NCBI GenBank assembly: GCA_947500755.1 | Contig: CANMTO010000001.1 | Span: 1-64,000, forward strand | Direction of reading: 5' to 3' | Length of the DNA: 64,000 bases | Source: Flavobacteriales bacterium | Lineage (GTDB): Bacteria > Bacteroidota > Bacteroidia > Flavobacteriales_D > Crocinitomicaceae | In this document: piece by piece, positions 56,983 through 64,000 of the stretch | Layout: each line of letters starts with the position of its first letter | How positions within the stretch are numbered: the first letter of the stretch is position 1 | The notes under the pieces: generated by a model | What the model saw: only the letters and a program-made list of their open reading frames with translations | What the model was told of the DNA's origin: nothing | The model's database searches: none | Translations under genes and position numbers: made by a program

Positions 56983-59900
56983 TTATCGAACTAAGTGAAT
57001 AAAGTAGTACGCATCATTTTGCTGTAGGTCTGTTAAAATAATGGTGTAAACTCCTTCGGTAAGCTCCGTTCCGTTTTGATCCGTTCCGTTCCAATTATTC
57101 AAGTAATTTTCCGAAAAGTAAACCGCATTTCCCCATCGGTTGAGGATGGTAATGGTCGCATTGGGTTTAAGGGATTGTATATATAATACGTCGTTGATTT
57201 GATCTCCGTTAGGACTAAATACATTGGGTACTTGAATTTGGTCGTACACCGTAATGAATGCATTCGCTGTATCCACGCATCCTTCGTTATTGGTTACGGT
57301 CAATGTCACTTGAAAGGTCCCTGCGGTATAACTATAACTCCATGGGGAAGGTTGAAACACAGTAATTCCCGCGTTCACCCATTGTTCTGTAGTGTAATTT
57401 ATTGAAGTATTTGTAAATGTTACGCTATCACCGAGATTGGGAATGAGGGGAGTATAGGTAAATGAAGCAATGGGATAGTTTGGTGGGGTTAAGGTATATA
57501 GCGCAGAGGTATCGCTACATCCATTGGCATCGGTTACCAAAAGAAGATAGCTACCTGCCGCTAAATTTTGTAAATTCAAACTATTGATGTTTCCCGGTTG
57601 CCAAGTGTAGGTATAGGAGTTTGTTCCTCCACTTGCGGTTATTCCGGTAATGCTACCATTTAGCAAGCAGGTCGGATTCACCAAGGTTGCCTGCGTTTCA
57701 TCTAAGACCACAGGCGTTAACGCAGGAACGAAAACAGTCATTGTTGAAATGCAATTGTTAGCGTCAGTGATGGTTAGCACGTAGGTTCCAGCCGTAAGGT
57801 TGGTGTTATTGGCTGTATTTACGGAATTATTCCAGCTGTATTGAATTCCATTACCATTGCTGGTAATTCCTGAAATTGCTCCCGCTTCCCCAGCGCAACC
57901 CACCGGCGTAATTAGTAATTGGGTTGTATCAATTGAAGGACCTCCAGTGGAACTAATTGTTAATCCAGTGATGCTATCCATACACCCTTCGATATCAGTT
58001 ACTACCAAGGAATAAGAACCTGGCGCTAGGCCATTTGGGATATTTAGGGTAGTTTGTTGGTTCGACCAAAGGTAGGTTAATGGGGCGGTGCCACCGCTAA
58101 CTGTTATACCGGAAATACCTCCATTGTTTTGCCCGCAAAGTTCATTTAGCAATTGAATTGAACTTGTATCAATAACGGGAGGGGTAGAAGCCTGAATGGT
58201 AAGGGGACCTATTGTATCCGTGCAGTTATTTTGATCGGTTACTACAAGGGTATACTGTCCGGCCGCCACATTACTAAGATTGACCGAGTTGCTGTTGCCC
58301 GGTGTCCATTGGTATTGTATTCCTACACCAGTGGCTGTAATCCCACTAATTCCTCCATCGCCTTGTCCACAATGTTCTATTGAATATACGGCTTGACTGG
58401 AATCTATGGTAGGGCCACTAATGAATGGAACGGTCAGTGGGCTTGAAACGGCAATACACCCATTTCCATCGGTTACAGTGAGGGTAAAGCTGCCACTTAC
58501 TAAACCAGAAGGACTTATCGAAGTCCCGCCATTATTACTCCAAGAATAGGTTAAATTATTTCCAGTGGTGGTGATTCCGCTGATGCTACCCAGGGTCCCA
58601 TTACACGTTTGTGGGGTAATTACTGCATTGGTCGTGTTAACACTTGGACCGCTTGTCCCGGTAATTGTATACGGAGAAGAAGTGGTAGAACAACCTGCAG
58701 CGTCTGAAACAGTAAGTGTATAGGTGCCAGCAGGAGCATTGGTGAGATTTTGCGCGTTTCCTCCATTATTAGACCATAAATATGAATAGGGTTGTGCACC
58801 GCCGCTTACGCTAAGTCCACTTATGGAACCGGGAACTAAACACGTTGCGTTTGTAATGGTTGGTATTCCAGTAATTAGGGGAGAGGCTCCAATAACAACA
58901 GTAACTGGTCTGCGGAATGATCCCGGACAAAGAGCGATATAATAGGTTGTCGTGGTATTGAGCACAGGGGTAGTGAAATTTAATCCAGTACCTGCAACGG
59001 TATTACCAAAAGGGGTGGTATACCATGTTAAATTCCCAGCGGGTGGATTTCCAATGGTTGATGCACTGAGTGAGGCTGAACCAGAACCGCAAAGGGTATC
59101 ATTCGCTGCAATGATGTCATAAAAAGAGGTGTTTGTAGTTGAAATCCCGCTTGCGCCTCCCGTAGCTCCATTTGGAGGGAAATTCGGAACAAAGGTTGAA
59201 TTTGTAACGCCAGAAATTCCTCCATTCACTTGCTGAATGGGTGTTCCGCTTGATATAGAAATGTATCCACCGCCACCACCGCCACCGGGTCCATCTGCTT
59301 CCATGGAAGGTGATGGGGCAAATGCTCCAAAGGAAATGACTTGATTTCCTCCATTTCCTCCATTGGTTTGTAGCGTAATGGTATTCGGTATAGCGCTAGC
59401 ATTGGAGATGTAAATACTTCCACCTCCTCCTGCGCCACCCGCACCGTCGTTTCCATATTTTTGTGTTGATGCCTGAGGGGCGGTTTGCCCGTTTGGATTG
59501 GCGTTTACTCCGTTGTCACCATTCGCTTCTACGCTTCCATTGCCTGAAATACTGCCATAAACTTTGATGTAAGCGATGCCTCCACCGCGTCCTCCATTAC
59601 CTCCTTGCGCGTTGTTCTGATCTCCAGCACCGCCTCCTCCTCCTGCAAACAAGCGCGTATTATCTTGGGTTAGGGGATGACCACCCAAACCGCCTTCTTT
59701 TCTTCGATAATCACCTCCCCAAGGGGTACTGTTCGGTCCAACGGTATTTTCGTTTTGGTTTACTGTAGCACCAGAATAACCACCCCTTCCTCCGCCCGGA
59801 CTAATTGACCCGCCCATACCGGCTAATTCTAGATTCCAATTCACGTTATACGTAGGATTAGGAACTCCTTTTCCTGTGTAGGTTAGTGCCACATTACCCA

Positions 59901-60789
59901 CATTACATCCGCCTCCACCTCCGGCGTTGTGATTGTTTCCACCGCCGCCTCCATTAGCAGCAGCACTCTTACAATACCTGGAGTAAATGGCGTCATATTC
60001 TGTGTAGAATCCTGCAATACTTTCTCCTTTTTCTGCTCCTTGGGTAGCCACATGAGACGCGCAAAATCCAACATCATTCACATTTCCTGGTGGACTCCCT
60101 AAGGTCTGATCTTCCGTAGCACCACCGCGAAAGCCATAGCCATTTGCTGAAATTTTAGCACTAGAGTTAATGAGCAGGTTGCCGTTAACTTCTACCGCTA
60201 CGACGCCACCCGTGTTTCCATTCCATAAACTGGGTACAATGGACGTATTTGCATTCAGAGTAAGGTTTATAAACCGAGGAACACGAACTACTTGAACGTG
60301 TCCGGAAATTGAATAGTTGTTACTTAGGGGACACATCAGACTGATTGTATTCGCTCCTGAAATGGATTTAACCTCAGCAATCTCGAATTTACCAGCATTA
60401 TTGTAGTTAGTGATTTCACCCCACAACGGAATGTATTGAAACCAATCGTTGATGTGCCCTTGTGGTGTGGTGTAGGGGCCCCAGAATTGTCCGTTAGAGG
60501 AAACATATTCACTGGCCGGGTAGGTATCCACATTGAGGATTGCGCCTTGCATTTGAATGATCATGATTAAATCACCTGGAGTCAGAACCCCTTGAAAAAA
60601 ACCACCAACCATGGTATTTGACGCAACGGTAATTAAGGTTTGTCCAGCCGATGCATTGGCATTAAGAACGGTATAGCTATTCACCAACGCATTTAAGGAG
60701 CTAACCGTGTGAGACCCATCTTTACCGCGTTGTGCGTGACCATGTAATGCCATGAAGAGTATTAAGGAAAATAAAAAAAGTTGTTTCAT
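56983..60789 (-). CDS. Large T9SS type B surface protein with glycine-rich region and six SprB-type repeats
   Basis: This 1268-residue protein has a signal peptide (MKQLFLFSLILFMALHGHAQ). An N-terminal beta-rich region follows, then a Gly/Asn-rich stretch (about 210-560, many GGGGG runs). A short Ig-like unit precedes six repeats of about 75 residues (about 640-1105), each with C-x-G/N-G-x-I-S/T-G-I and a W-S/T-N core, as in SprB. A PKD-like unit and a C-terminal gliding-type (CHU_C) type B sorting domain end it (VFSPNGDQINDVLYI to FIHLVR). It is probably a large adhesin on the cell surface, possibly linked to gliding; that role is inferred. Confidence 0.92.
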   Translation of the reverse strand: MKQLFLFSLILFMALHGHAQRGKDGSHTVSSLNALVNSYTVLNANASAGQTLITVASNTMVGGFFQGVLTPGDLIMIIQMQGAILNVDTYPASEYVSSNGQFWGPYTTPQGHINDWFQYIPLWGEITNYNNAGKFEIAEVKSISGANTISLMCPLSNNYSISGHVQVVRVPRFINLTLNANTSIVPSLWNGNTGGVVAVEVNGNLLINSSAKISANGYGFRGGATEDQTLGSPPGNVNDVGFCASHVATQGAEKGESIAGFYTEYDAIYSRYCKSAAANGGGGGNNHNAGGGGGCNVGNVALTYTGKGVPNPTYNVNWNLELAGMGGSISPGGGRGGYSGATVNQNENTVGPNSTPWGGDYRRKEGGLGGHPLTQDNTRLFAGGGGGAGDQNNAQGGNGGRGGGIAYIKVYGSISGNGSVEANGDNGVNANPNGQTAPQASTQKYGNDGAGGAGGGGSIYISNASAIPNTITLQTNGGNGGNQVISFGAFAPSPSMEADGPGGGGGGGYISISSGTPIQQVNGGISGVTNSTFVPNFPPNGATGGASGISTTNTSFYDIIAANDTLCGSGSASLSASTIGNPPAGNLTWYTTPFGNTVAGTGLNFTTPVLNTTTTYYIALCPGSFRRPVTVVIGASPLITGIPTITNATCLVPGSISGLSVSGGAQPYSYLWSNNGGNAQNLTNAPAGTYTLTVSDAAGCSTTSSPYTITGTSGPSVNTTNAVITPQTCNGTLGSISGITTTGNNLTYSWSNNGGTSISPSGLVSGSFTLTVTDGNGCIAVSSPLTVPFISGPTIDSSQAVYSIEHCGQGDGGISGITATGVGIQYQWTPGNSNSVNLSNVAAGQYTLVVTDQNNCTDTIGPLTIQASTPPVIDTSSIQLLNELCGQNNGGISGITVSGGTAPLTYLWSNQQTTLNIPNGLAPGSYSLVVTDIEGCMDSITGLTISSTGGPSIDTTQLLITPVGCAGEAGAISGITSNGNGIQYSWNNSVNTANNTNLTAGTYVLTITDANNCISTMTVFVPALTPVVLDETQATLVNPTCLLNGSITGITASGGTNSYTYTWQPGNINSLNLQNLAAGSYLLLVTDANGCSDTSALYTLTPPNYPIASFTYTPLIPNLGDSVTFTNTSINYTTEQWVNAGITVFQPSPWSYSYTAGTFQVTLTVTNNEGCVDTANAFITVYDQIQVPNVFSPNGDQINDVLYIQSLKPNATITILNRWGNAVYFSENYLNNWNGTDQNGTELTEGVYTIILTDLQQNDAYYFIHLVR

Positions 60790-60834
60790 GACTTGGAGTG
60801 AGCAGGAGACGTTTGAATCGTAAAATTAGTTGTT

Positions 60835-61635
60835 TTATTCGTGAGGAAACTTTAAATCAAGGTTTGTTAGTCCGTGCTCACAAAAATAGTATCCAATTTC
60901 TTTCTTTTTTTCAAACAAAAGGCGACTTTCCGTAATGTCCTCCTCGCGTTCGGGACGCTCGTGAAAAAGATGGTATTGAATGGCTTTCCATCGAAGGTTG
61001 ACAGATTTTATACCCATGAGGTGGGCACGGTATTCAATGTCGGTATCCTCACCGTATCCAGGTAAAATGTAATCCATATCAAATCCATTGAGTGCCAACA
61101 GGTCTTGTTTGTGCCAGCCCATGTTACATCCTAATAATAGAACCCGCTTGTTCAACTGTAAGGGCCTTCCTGGGAAATATATACCCTCTTCAATGCGTTT
61201 TGTTTTTTGCATGAGTAACCTGTAAAGATTGATTGCACGCAATCCAAAGGTTCGGATCTGCTCTGAAGTTTTTTGGTCGAGATCTAGTCTCCTTCCCGCG
61301 GTGAAATATCCCACGTGAATGTACGCCCGATGCGCTGCGACAAACTTGGGATGTAACACACAATCCCCATCAATAAAAATTAGCTTTTCGTGGCTGGAAA
61401 GGAGGATCGCTTTGTTGAGTATTCTATTTTTATTAAATCCAGTATCCTCTTGATCAATGTGCGTAATATTGAGCTTGCCTGAGAATTTATCAATCGTTTT
61501 GCGGATGGTAAGATCAATCGCATCATGGGCTATGATGATTTGTGCTGGAATGATGGATTGCTGACAAACAGATTCCAACACACGTTCAAGTGTTTTATAG
61601 TCTTTATAGACCGTAATGATGAGCGAAACGGGCAT
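60835..61635 (-). CDS. GT2-family glycosyltransferase with galactosyltransferase-type C-terminal domain
   Basis: This 266-residue protein starts MPVSLIITVYKDYKTLERVLESV. It carries LIFIDGDCVLHPKFVAAH (metal-binding DGD), LLLGCNMGWHKQDLLALNGFD and LPGYGEDTDIEYRAHLMG, the acidic catalytic region of Glyco_transf_7C-type enzymes. It stands alone and outside the polysaccharide cluster. A TATATTTG box ends five bases before the start codon. Acceptor and donor unknown. Confidence 0.9.
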   Translation of the reverse strand: MPVSLIITVYKDYKTLERVLESVCQQSIIPAQIIIAHDAIDLTIRKTIDKFSGKLNITHIDQEDTGFNKNRILNKAILLSSHEKLIFIDGDCVLHPKFVAAHRAYIHVGYFTAGRRLDLDQKTSEQIRTFGLRAINLYRLLMQKTKRIEEGIYFPGRPLQLNKRVLLLGCNMGWHKQDLLALNGFDMDYILPGYGEDTDIEYRAHLMGIKSVNLRWKAIQYHLFHERPEREEDITESRLLFEKKKEIGYYFCEHGLTNLDLKFPHE

Positions 61636-61640
61636 TTGCT

Positions 61641-61648
61641 CAAATATA
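61641..61648 (-). promoter_or_regulatory. -7 promoter element of the GT2 gene, five bases from the start codon
   Basis: The minus strand reads TATATTTG, then AGCAA, then ATG at 61635. Confidence 0.45.
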
Positions 61649-61653
61649 GGTAA

Positions 61654-62133
61654 TTAACTCATGAGTTGAAAGACAATATCTGCTACAGCAGGACAAATGT
61701 CTGCATTTTTTTCAGTGATATCGAGCACCTGATGCATGTATTTTCGATTGGTGTGTGGGTATTCACGACACGCAAGTGGACGATGTTCGTAAATGCTGCA
61801 GGCATTGTCTGCTCCAAGAAAGGAACAAGGGGTTTTTTGTAGCACATAATCAGCGTCTTCATCTGTCCGTAAGTATTCGCTAATAAACTTCGATTCCTTA
61901 ATGCGCAGGTGTTTTGAAATTCTCCGAATATCCGTATTTCTAAAGATTGGAGAGGTTGTTTTACAACAATTACCACATTTCATGCAGTCAATTTTTTGAA
62001 AGGTACGCTCATGGGCCTCTCGGAATATGGTATCTAATTGTTTATGTTTTCTAACTTTCTTTAAAAAGGATTGGATTTCCTTTCTTGAAACGTCGCTTTT
62101 ATTAAGTAAATCTTGGTATTCTGGGATTAACAT
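61654..62133 (-). CDS. YkgJ-family cysteine cluster protein
   Basis: This 159-residue protein carries the Cys cluster CMKCGNCCKTTSPIF, then TPCSFLGADNACSIYEHRPLACREYP. This is the CxxCxxCC...C...CxIYxxRPxxCRxYP pattern of YkgJ-type zinc- or iron-sulfur-binding proteins. The N-terminus is helical and charged. Function not established for the family. It is transcribed in the direction of the DUF3817 and uvrB genes upstream, with a 38-base gap. Confidence 0.9.
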   Translation of the reverse strand: MLIPEYQDLLNKSDVSRKEIQSFLKKVRKHKQLDTIFREAHERTFQKIDCMKCGNCCKTTSPIFRNTDIRRISKHLRIKESKFISEYLRTDEDADYVLQKTPCSFLGADNACSIYEHRPLACREYPHTNRKYMHQVLDITEKNADICPAVADIVFQLMS

Positions 62134-62171
62134 GAAATGGGTTTATGAAAGTTAAAGGAAAGTTCGGGTCG

Positions 62172-62480
62172 TTAATCCAACAGGTCGGGATCGGTGAAGT
62201 TATTCTGGTTGAGGTATTTGCGCTCAAACCAAAACGTTCCAAAGGGTATCAAGGACATAAGCCAGCCAATCACATAAAATTCAACCTTCCTTTTAAAACG
62301 CACTCCAACGATTAATACCCAAATACAATAGGCAATGAAAAGAATCCCATGGGCTAATCCGACGATTTTATTCGGAAGCGGCCAATGCATCATATACTTT
62401 AGGGGCATGGTTATCGCGAAGGAGATGTATGAGATTCCTTCAGTAATTGCGAGAATTTTCAGGGTTTTTAATGGGGTCAT
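62172..62480 (-). CDS. DUF3817 family small membrane protein
   Basis: This 102-residue protein has three or four spans. LKILAITEGISYISFAITMPLKYM and GLAHGILFIAYCIWVL match DUF3817 (YdzA-like) proteins, whose function is unknown. ATG 62480 is chosen; the GTG one codon upstream also lies in the uvrB end. It follows uvrB with a one-base stop/start overlap (TGATG), so it depends on uvrB transcription. Confidence 0.85.
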   Translation of the reverse strand: MTPLKTLKILAITEGISYISFAITMPLKYMMHWPLPNKIVGLAHGILFIAYCIWVLIVGVRFKRKVEFYVIGWLMSLIPFGTFWFERKYLNQNNFTDPDLLD

Positions 62481-64000
62481 CACAAGGTTTCTTTTAATTT
62501 TTCTAACATGATTGTTTGATCTCGAATCGATGCCGCTAAGATAAAGTCTAATTCTTTTGCAGCGCGTAGCATTTCCTTTTTTAATTGTTTTATTTCTTTA
62601 TCAACGGCTTGTATGCTTTGGTATTCTCCCTTAGCCTCACTCATGCTTTTAACCTTATCTGCCTGCTGATAATTGGGTTCACGTGAGCTGTTTCGAAGCC
62701 CCACATCAATCGGTTTATTTAAGGGCTGAGGAGAAAGGCCGTGGGTATCATTGTAGGCGATTTGTATTGCCCTTCTACGTTCTGTTTCTTCGATGGTCAA
62801 ACGCATAGATTCAGTCATTTTATCAGCATACATGATGACCCGACCGTTGATATTTCTTGCCGCTCTTCCTACGGTTTGCACCAATGACTTCACATTGCGG
62901 AGAAACCCTTCTTTGTCTGCATCTAAAATTGCAACCAATGACACTTCAGGTAAGTCAAGTCCCTCCCGAAGTAGGTTTACACCGATTAGTACATCGAAGG
63001 TTCCGATTCGAAGTTCACGCAAGATTTCTACCCGATCAAGCGTATCAATGTCGCTGTGTATGTACTGGCAATTAACACCCACCTTCGTGAGGTATTTTTG
63101 AAGTTCTTCAGCCATCCGTTTGGTGAGTGTGGTCACTAAGGTACGTTCATTTAAGGCAACACGCGCTTGAATTTCTTCAATGAGATTATCAATCTGAAAG
63201 CGGCTTGGACGGACCTCTATGATGGGATCAAGTAGGCCTGTTGGACGGATAACCTGTTCAACCATGATGCCTTCGGAGAGCGCTACTTCAAGCACGGCAG
63301 GGGTGGCAGATACAAACACACATTGAGTCAATAATCCTTCGAATTCTTCATACTTTAAGGGACGGTTGTCGATGGCTGCTTGAAGTCTAAATCCGTATTC
63401 AATGAGGTTGGTTTTTCTTGCCCTGTCTCCTCCGTACATCCCTTTAACTTGAGGTAAAGTCACGTGGCTTTCATCAACCATCATCAGAAAATCCTCAGGA
63501 AAGTAATCCAGCAGGCAAAATGGACGTTCACCGGGTTGACGATTATCGAAATACCTGGAATAATTCTCTATACCTGAGCAATACCCGAGTTCACGGATCA
63601 TTTCTAGGTCATAGGAAACGCGCTCATACAAGCGATTGGACTCTTCCAGGCGTCCCTGCTTTTTGAATTGCTCCACTTGAAACACCATATCGTCCTGTAT
63701 CTGATGGATGGCTTGAAGTGTGTTTTCAGGACTGGAAACAAATAAATTTGCGGGATATAGGTTAAGGTCAGTATGGGTTTCAAAAATATGATTGGTAATA
63801 GGATCTATGGCTTGAATTCCTTCGATTTCATCTCCAAAAAATAATACTCGAACTACATGATCGGCATAGGCAAGATAAATATCTACGGTATCGCCCGTTA
63901 CGCGGAACATGCCGCGTTCAAACACCTCTTCGCTGCGGGTATATAAATTTTCAACCAATCGGTGCAGGAATTTATTTCTAGGAACTTCCATGCCAACATG
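62480..64000 (-). CDS. uvrB: Excinuclease ABC subunit B, N-terminus cut off by window edge
   Basis: The frame is open to the last base, so the first Walker A region lies beyond the window; 506 codons are present. Visible UvrB features are GDTVDIYLAYADHVVRVLFFGDEIEGI, the helicase segment FLMMVDESHVTLPQVKGMYGGDRARK, VRPTGLLDP, TLTKRMAEEL, GVNLLREGLDLPEVSLVAI, VQTVGRAARNINGRVIMYAD and the C-terminal UVR motif (KEIKQLKKEMLRAAKELDFI). It verifies damage and loads UvrC after UvrA delivers it. uvrA lies 44 kb away on the same strand. Confidence 0.95.
   Translation of the reverse strand, partial: HVGMEVPRNKFLHRLVENLYTRSEEVFERGMFRVTGDTVDIYLAYADHVVRVLFFGDEIEGIQAIDPITNHIFETHTDLNLYPANLFVSSPENTLQAIHQIQDDMVFQVEQFKKQGRLEESNRLYERVSYDLEMIRELGYCSGIENYSRYFDNRQPGERPFCLLDYFPEDFLMMVDESHVTLPQVKGMYGGDRARKTNLIEYGFRLQAAIDNRPLKYEEFEGLLTQCVFVSATPAVLEVALSEGIMVEQVIRPTGLLDPIIEVRPSRFQIDNLIEEIQARVALNERTLVTTLTKRMAEELQKYLTKVGVNCQYIHSDIDTLDRVEILRELRIGTFDVLIGVNLLREGLDLPEVSLVAILDADKEGFLRNVKSLVQTVGRAARNINGRVIMYADKMTESMRLTIEETERRRAIQIAYNDTHGLSPQPLNKPIDVGLRNSSREPNYQQADKVKSMSEAKGEYQSIQAVDKEIKQLKKEMLRAAKELDFILAASIRDQTIMLEKLKETL

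Overview
The window looks like chromosomal DNA of a Bacteroidota bacterium, most likely of the flavobacterial branch. Four things point there. Three very large exported proteins end in type IX secretion (T9SS) sorting domains, two of type A and one of type B with SprB repeats. Several small families are typical of that phylum (DUF5606, DUF6428, a START-like protein, a LolA-like carrier). The -7 promoter element TAnnTTTG recurs in front of many genes. Shine-Dalgarno sequences are almost absent. A and T are in excess, genes are tightly packed, and no intergenic stretch is longer than about 150 bases. I saw no rRNA, tRNA, CRISPR array, insertion sequence or prophage gene.

Layout. Bases 1-4190 hold the end of a TetR-type regulator and a three-gene drug efflux operon (TolC, HlyD/EmrA, DHA2/EmrB). 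Then come a short-chain dehydrogenase whose active-site Tyr is replaced, a malic enzyme and a secreted M43 metalloprotease (4.2-9.5 kb). An arsenic operon (arsR, DUF6428, acr3, arsC; 9.98-12.2 kb) follows, with an operator-like palindrome in front and a bidirectional terminator behind. It converges on a catalase-peroxidase that carries a signal peptide. From 14.7 to 22.6 kb are a DUF1566 lipoprotein, uvrA with a small rider gene, an amino acid permease, and ffh followed by a site-2-protease-like gene. From 23.3 to 30 kb are an LptF/G permease grouped with two glycosyltransferases and a START-like gene, then a membrane methyltransferase, the divergent recR/smpB pair and a LolA-like gene. A 1.17k-residue T9SS adhesin-like protein follows.

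Bases 33.7-45.8 kb are one unidirectional surface-polysaccharide cluster. It has an ABC exporter (Wzm/Wzt with a carbohydrate-binding tail), a sugar aminotransferase, a NeuD/PglD-type acetyltransferase, seven glycosyltransferases and a methyltransferase. It lacks an initiating transferase and nucleotide-sugar genes, which must lie elsewhere. The last part (45.8-64 kb) is housekeeping and envelope genes: CPA2 antiporter, DUF5606, DEAD-box helicase with a tandem-repeat tail, typA, a LolC/E-like permease, a NamZ-like muramidase, purE, tatA, a dehydrogenase, the T9SS type B SprB-repeat protein, a family 2 glycosyltransferase, a YkgJ-like cysteine cluster protein, DUF3817 and the 3' part of uvrB.

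No clearly new multi-gene system stands out. The least explained regularity is the spacing of TAnnTTTG boxes: in eight genes the box ends only 4-5 bases before the start codon, which predicts leaderless mRNAs, while in the other genes it lies 14-40 bases away. Other points to check are three convergent gene pairs that share one TTAA as both stop codons, the Cys-rich tails of ArsR and DUF6428 under a shared operator, the exported KatG, and a 28-codon ORF coupled inside the polysaccharide cluster.
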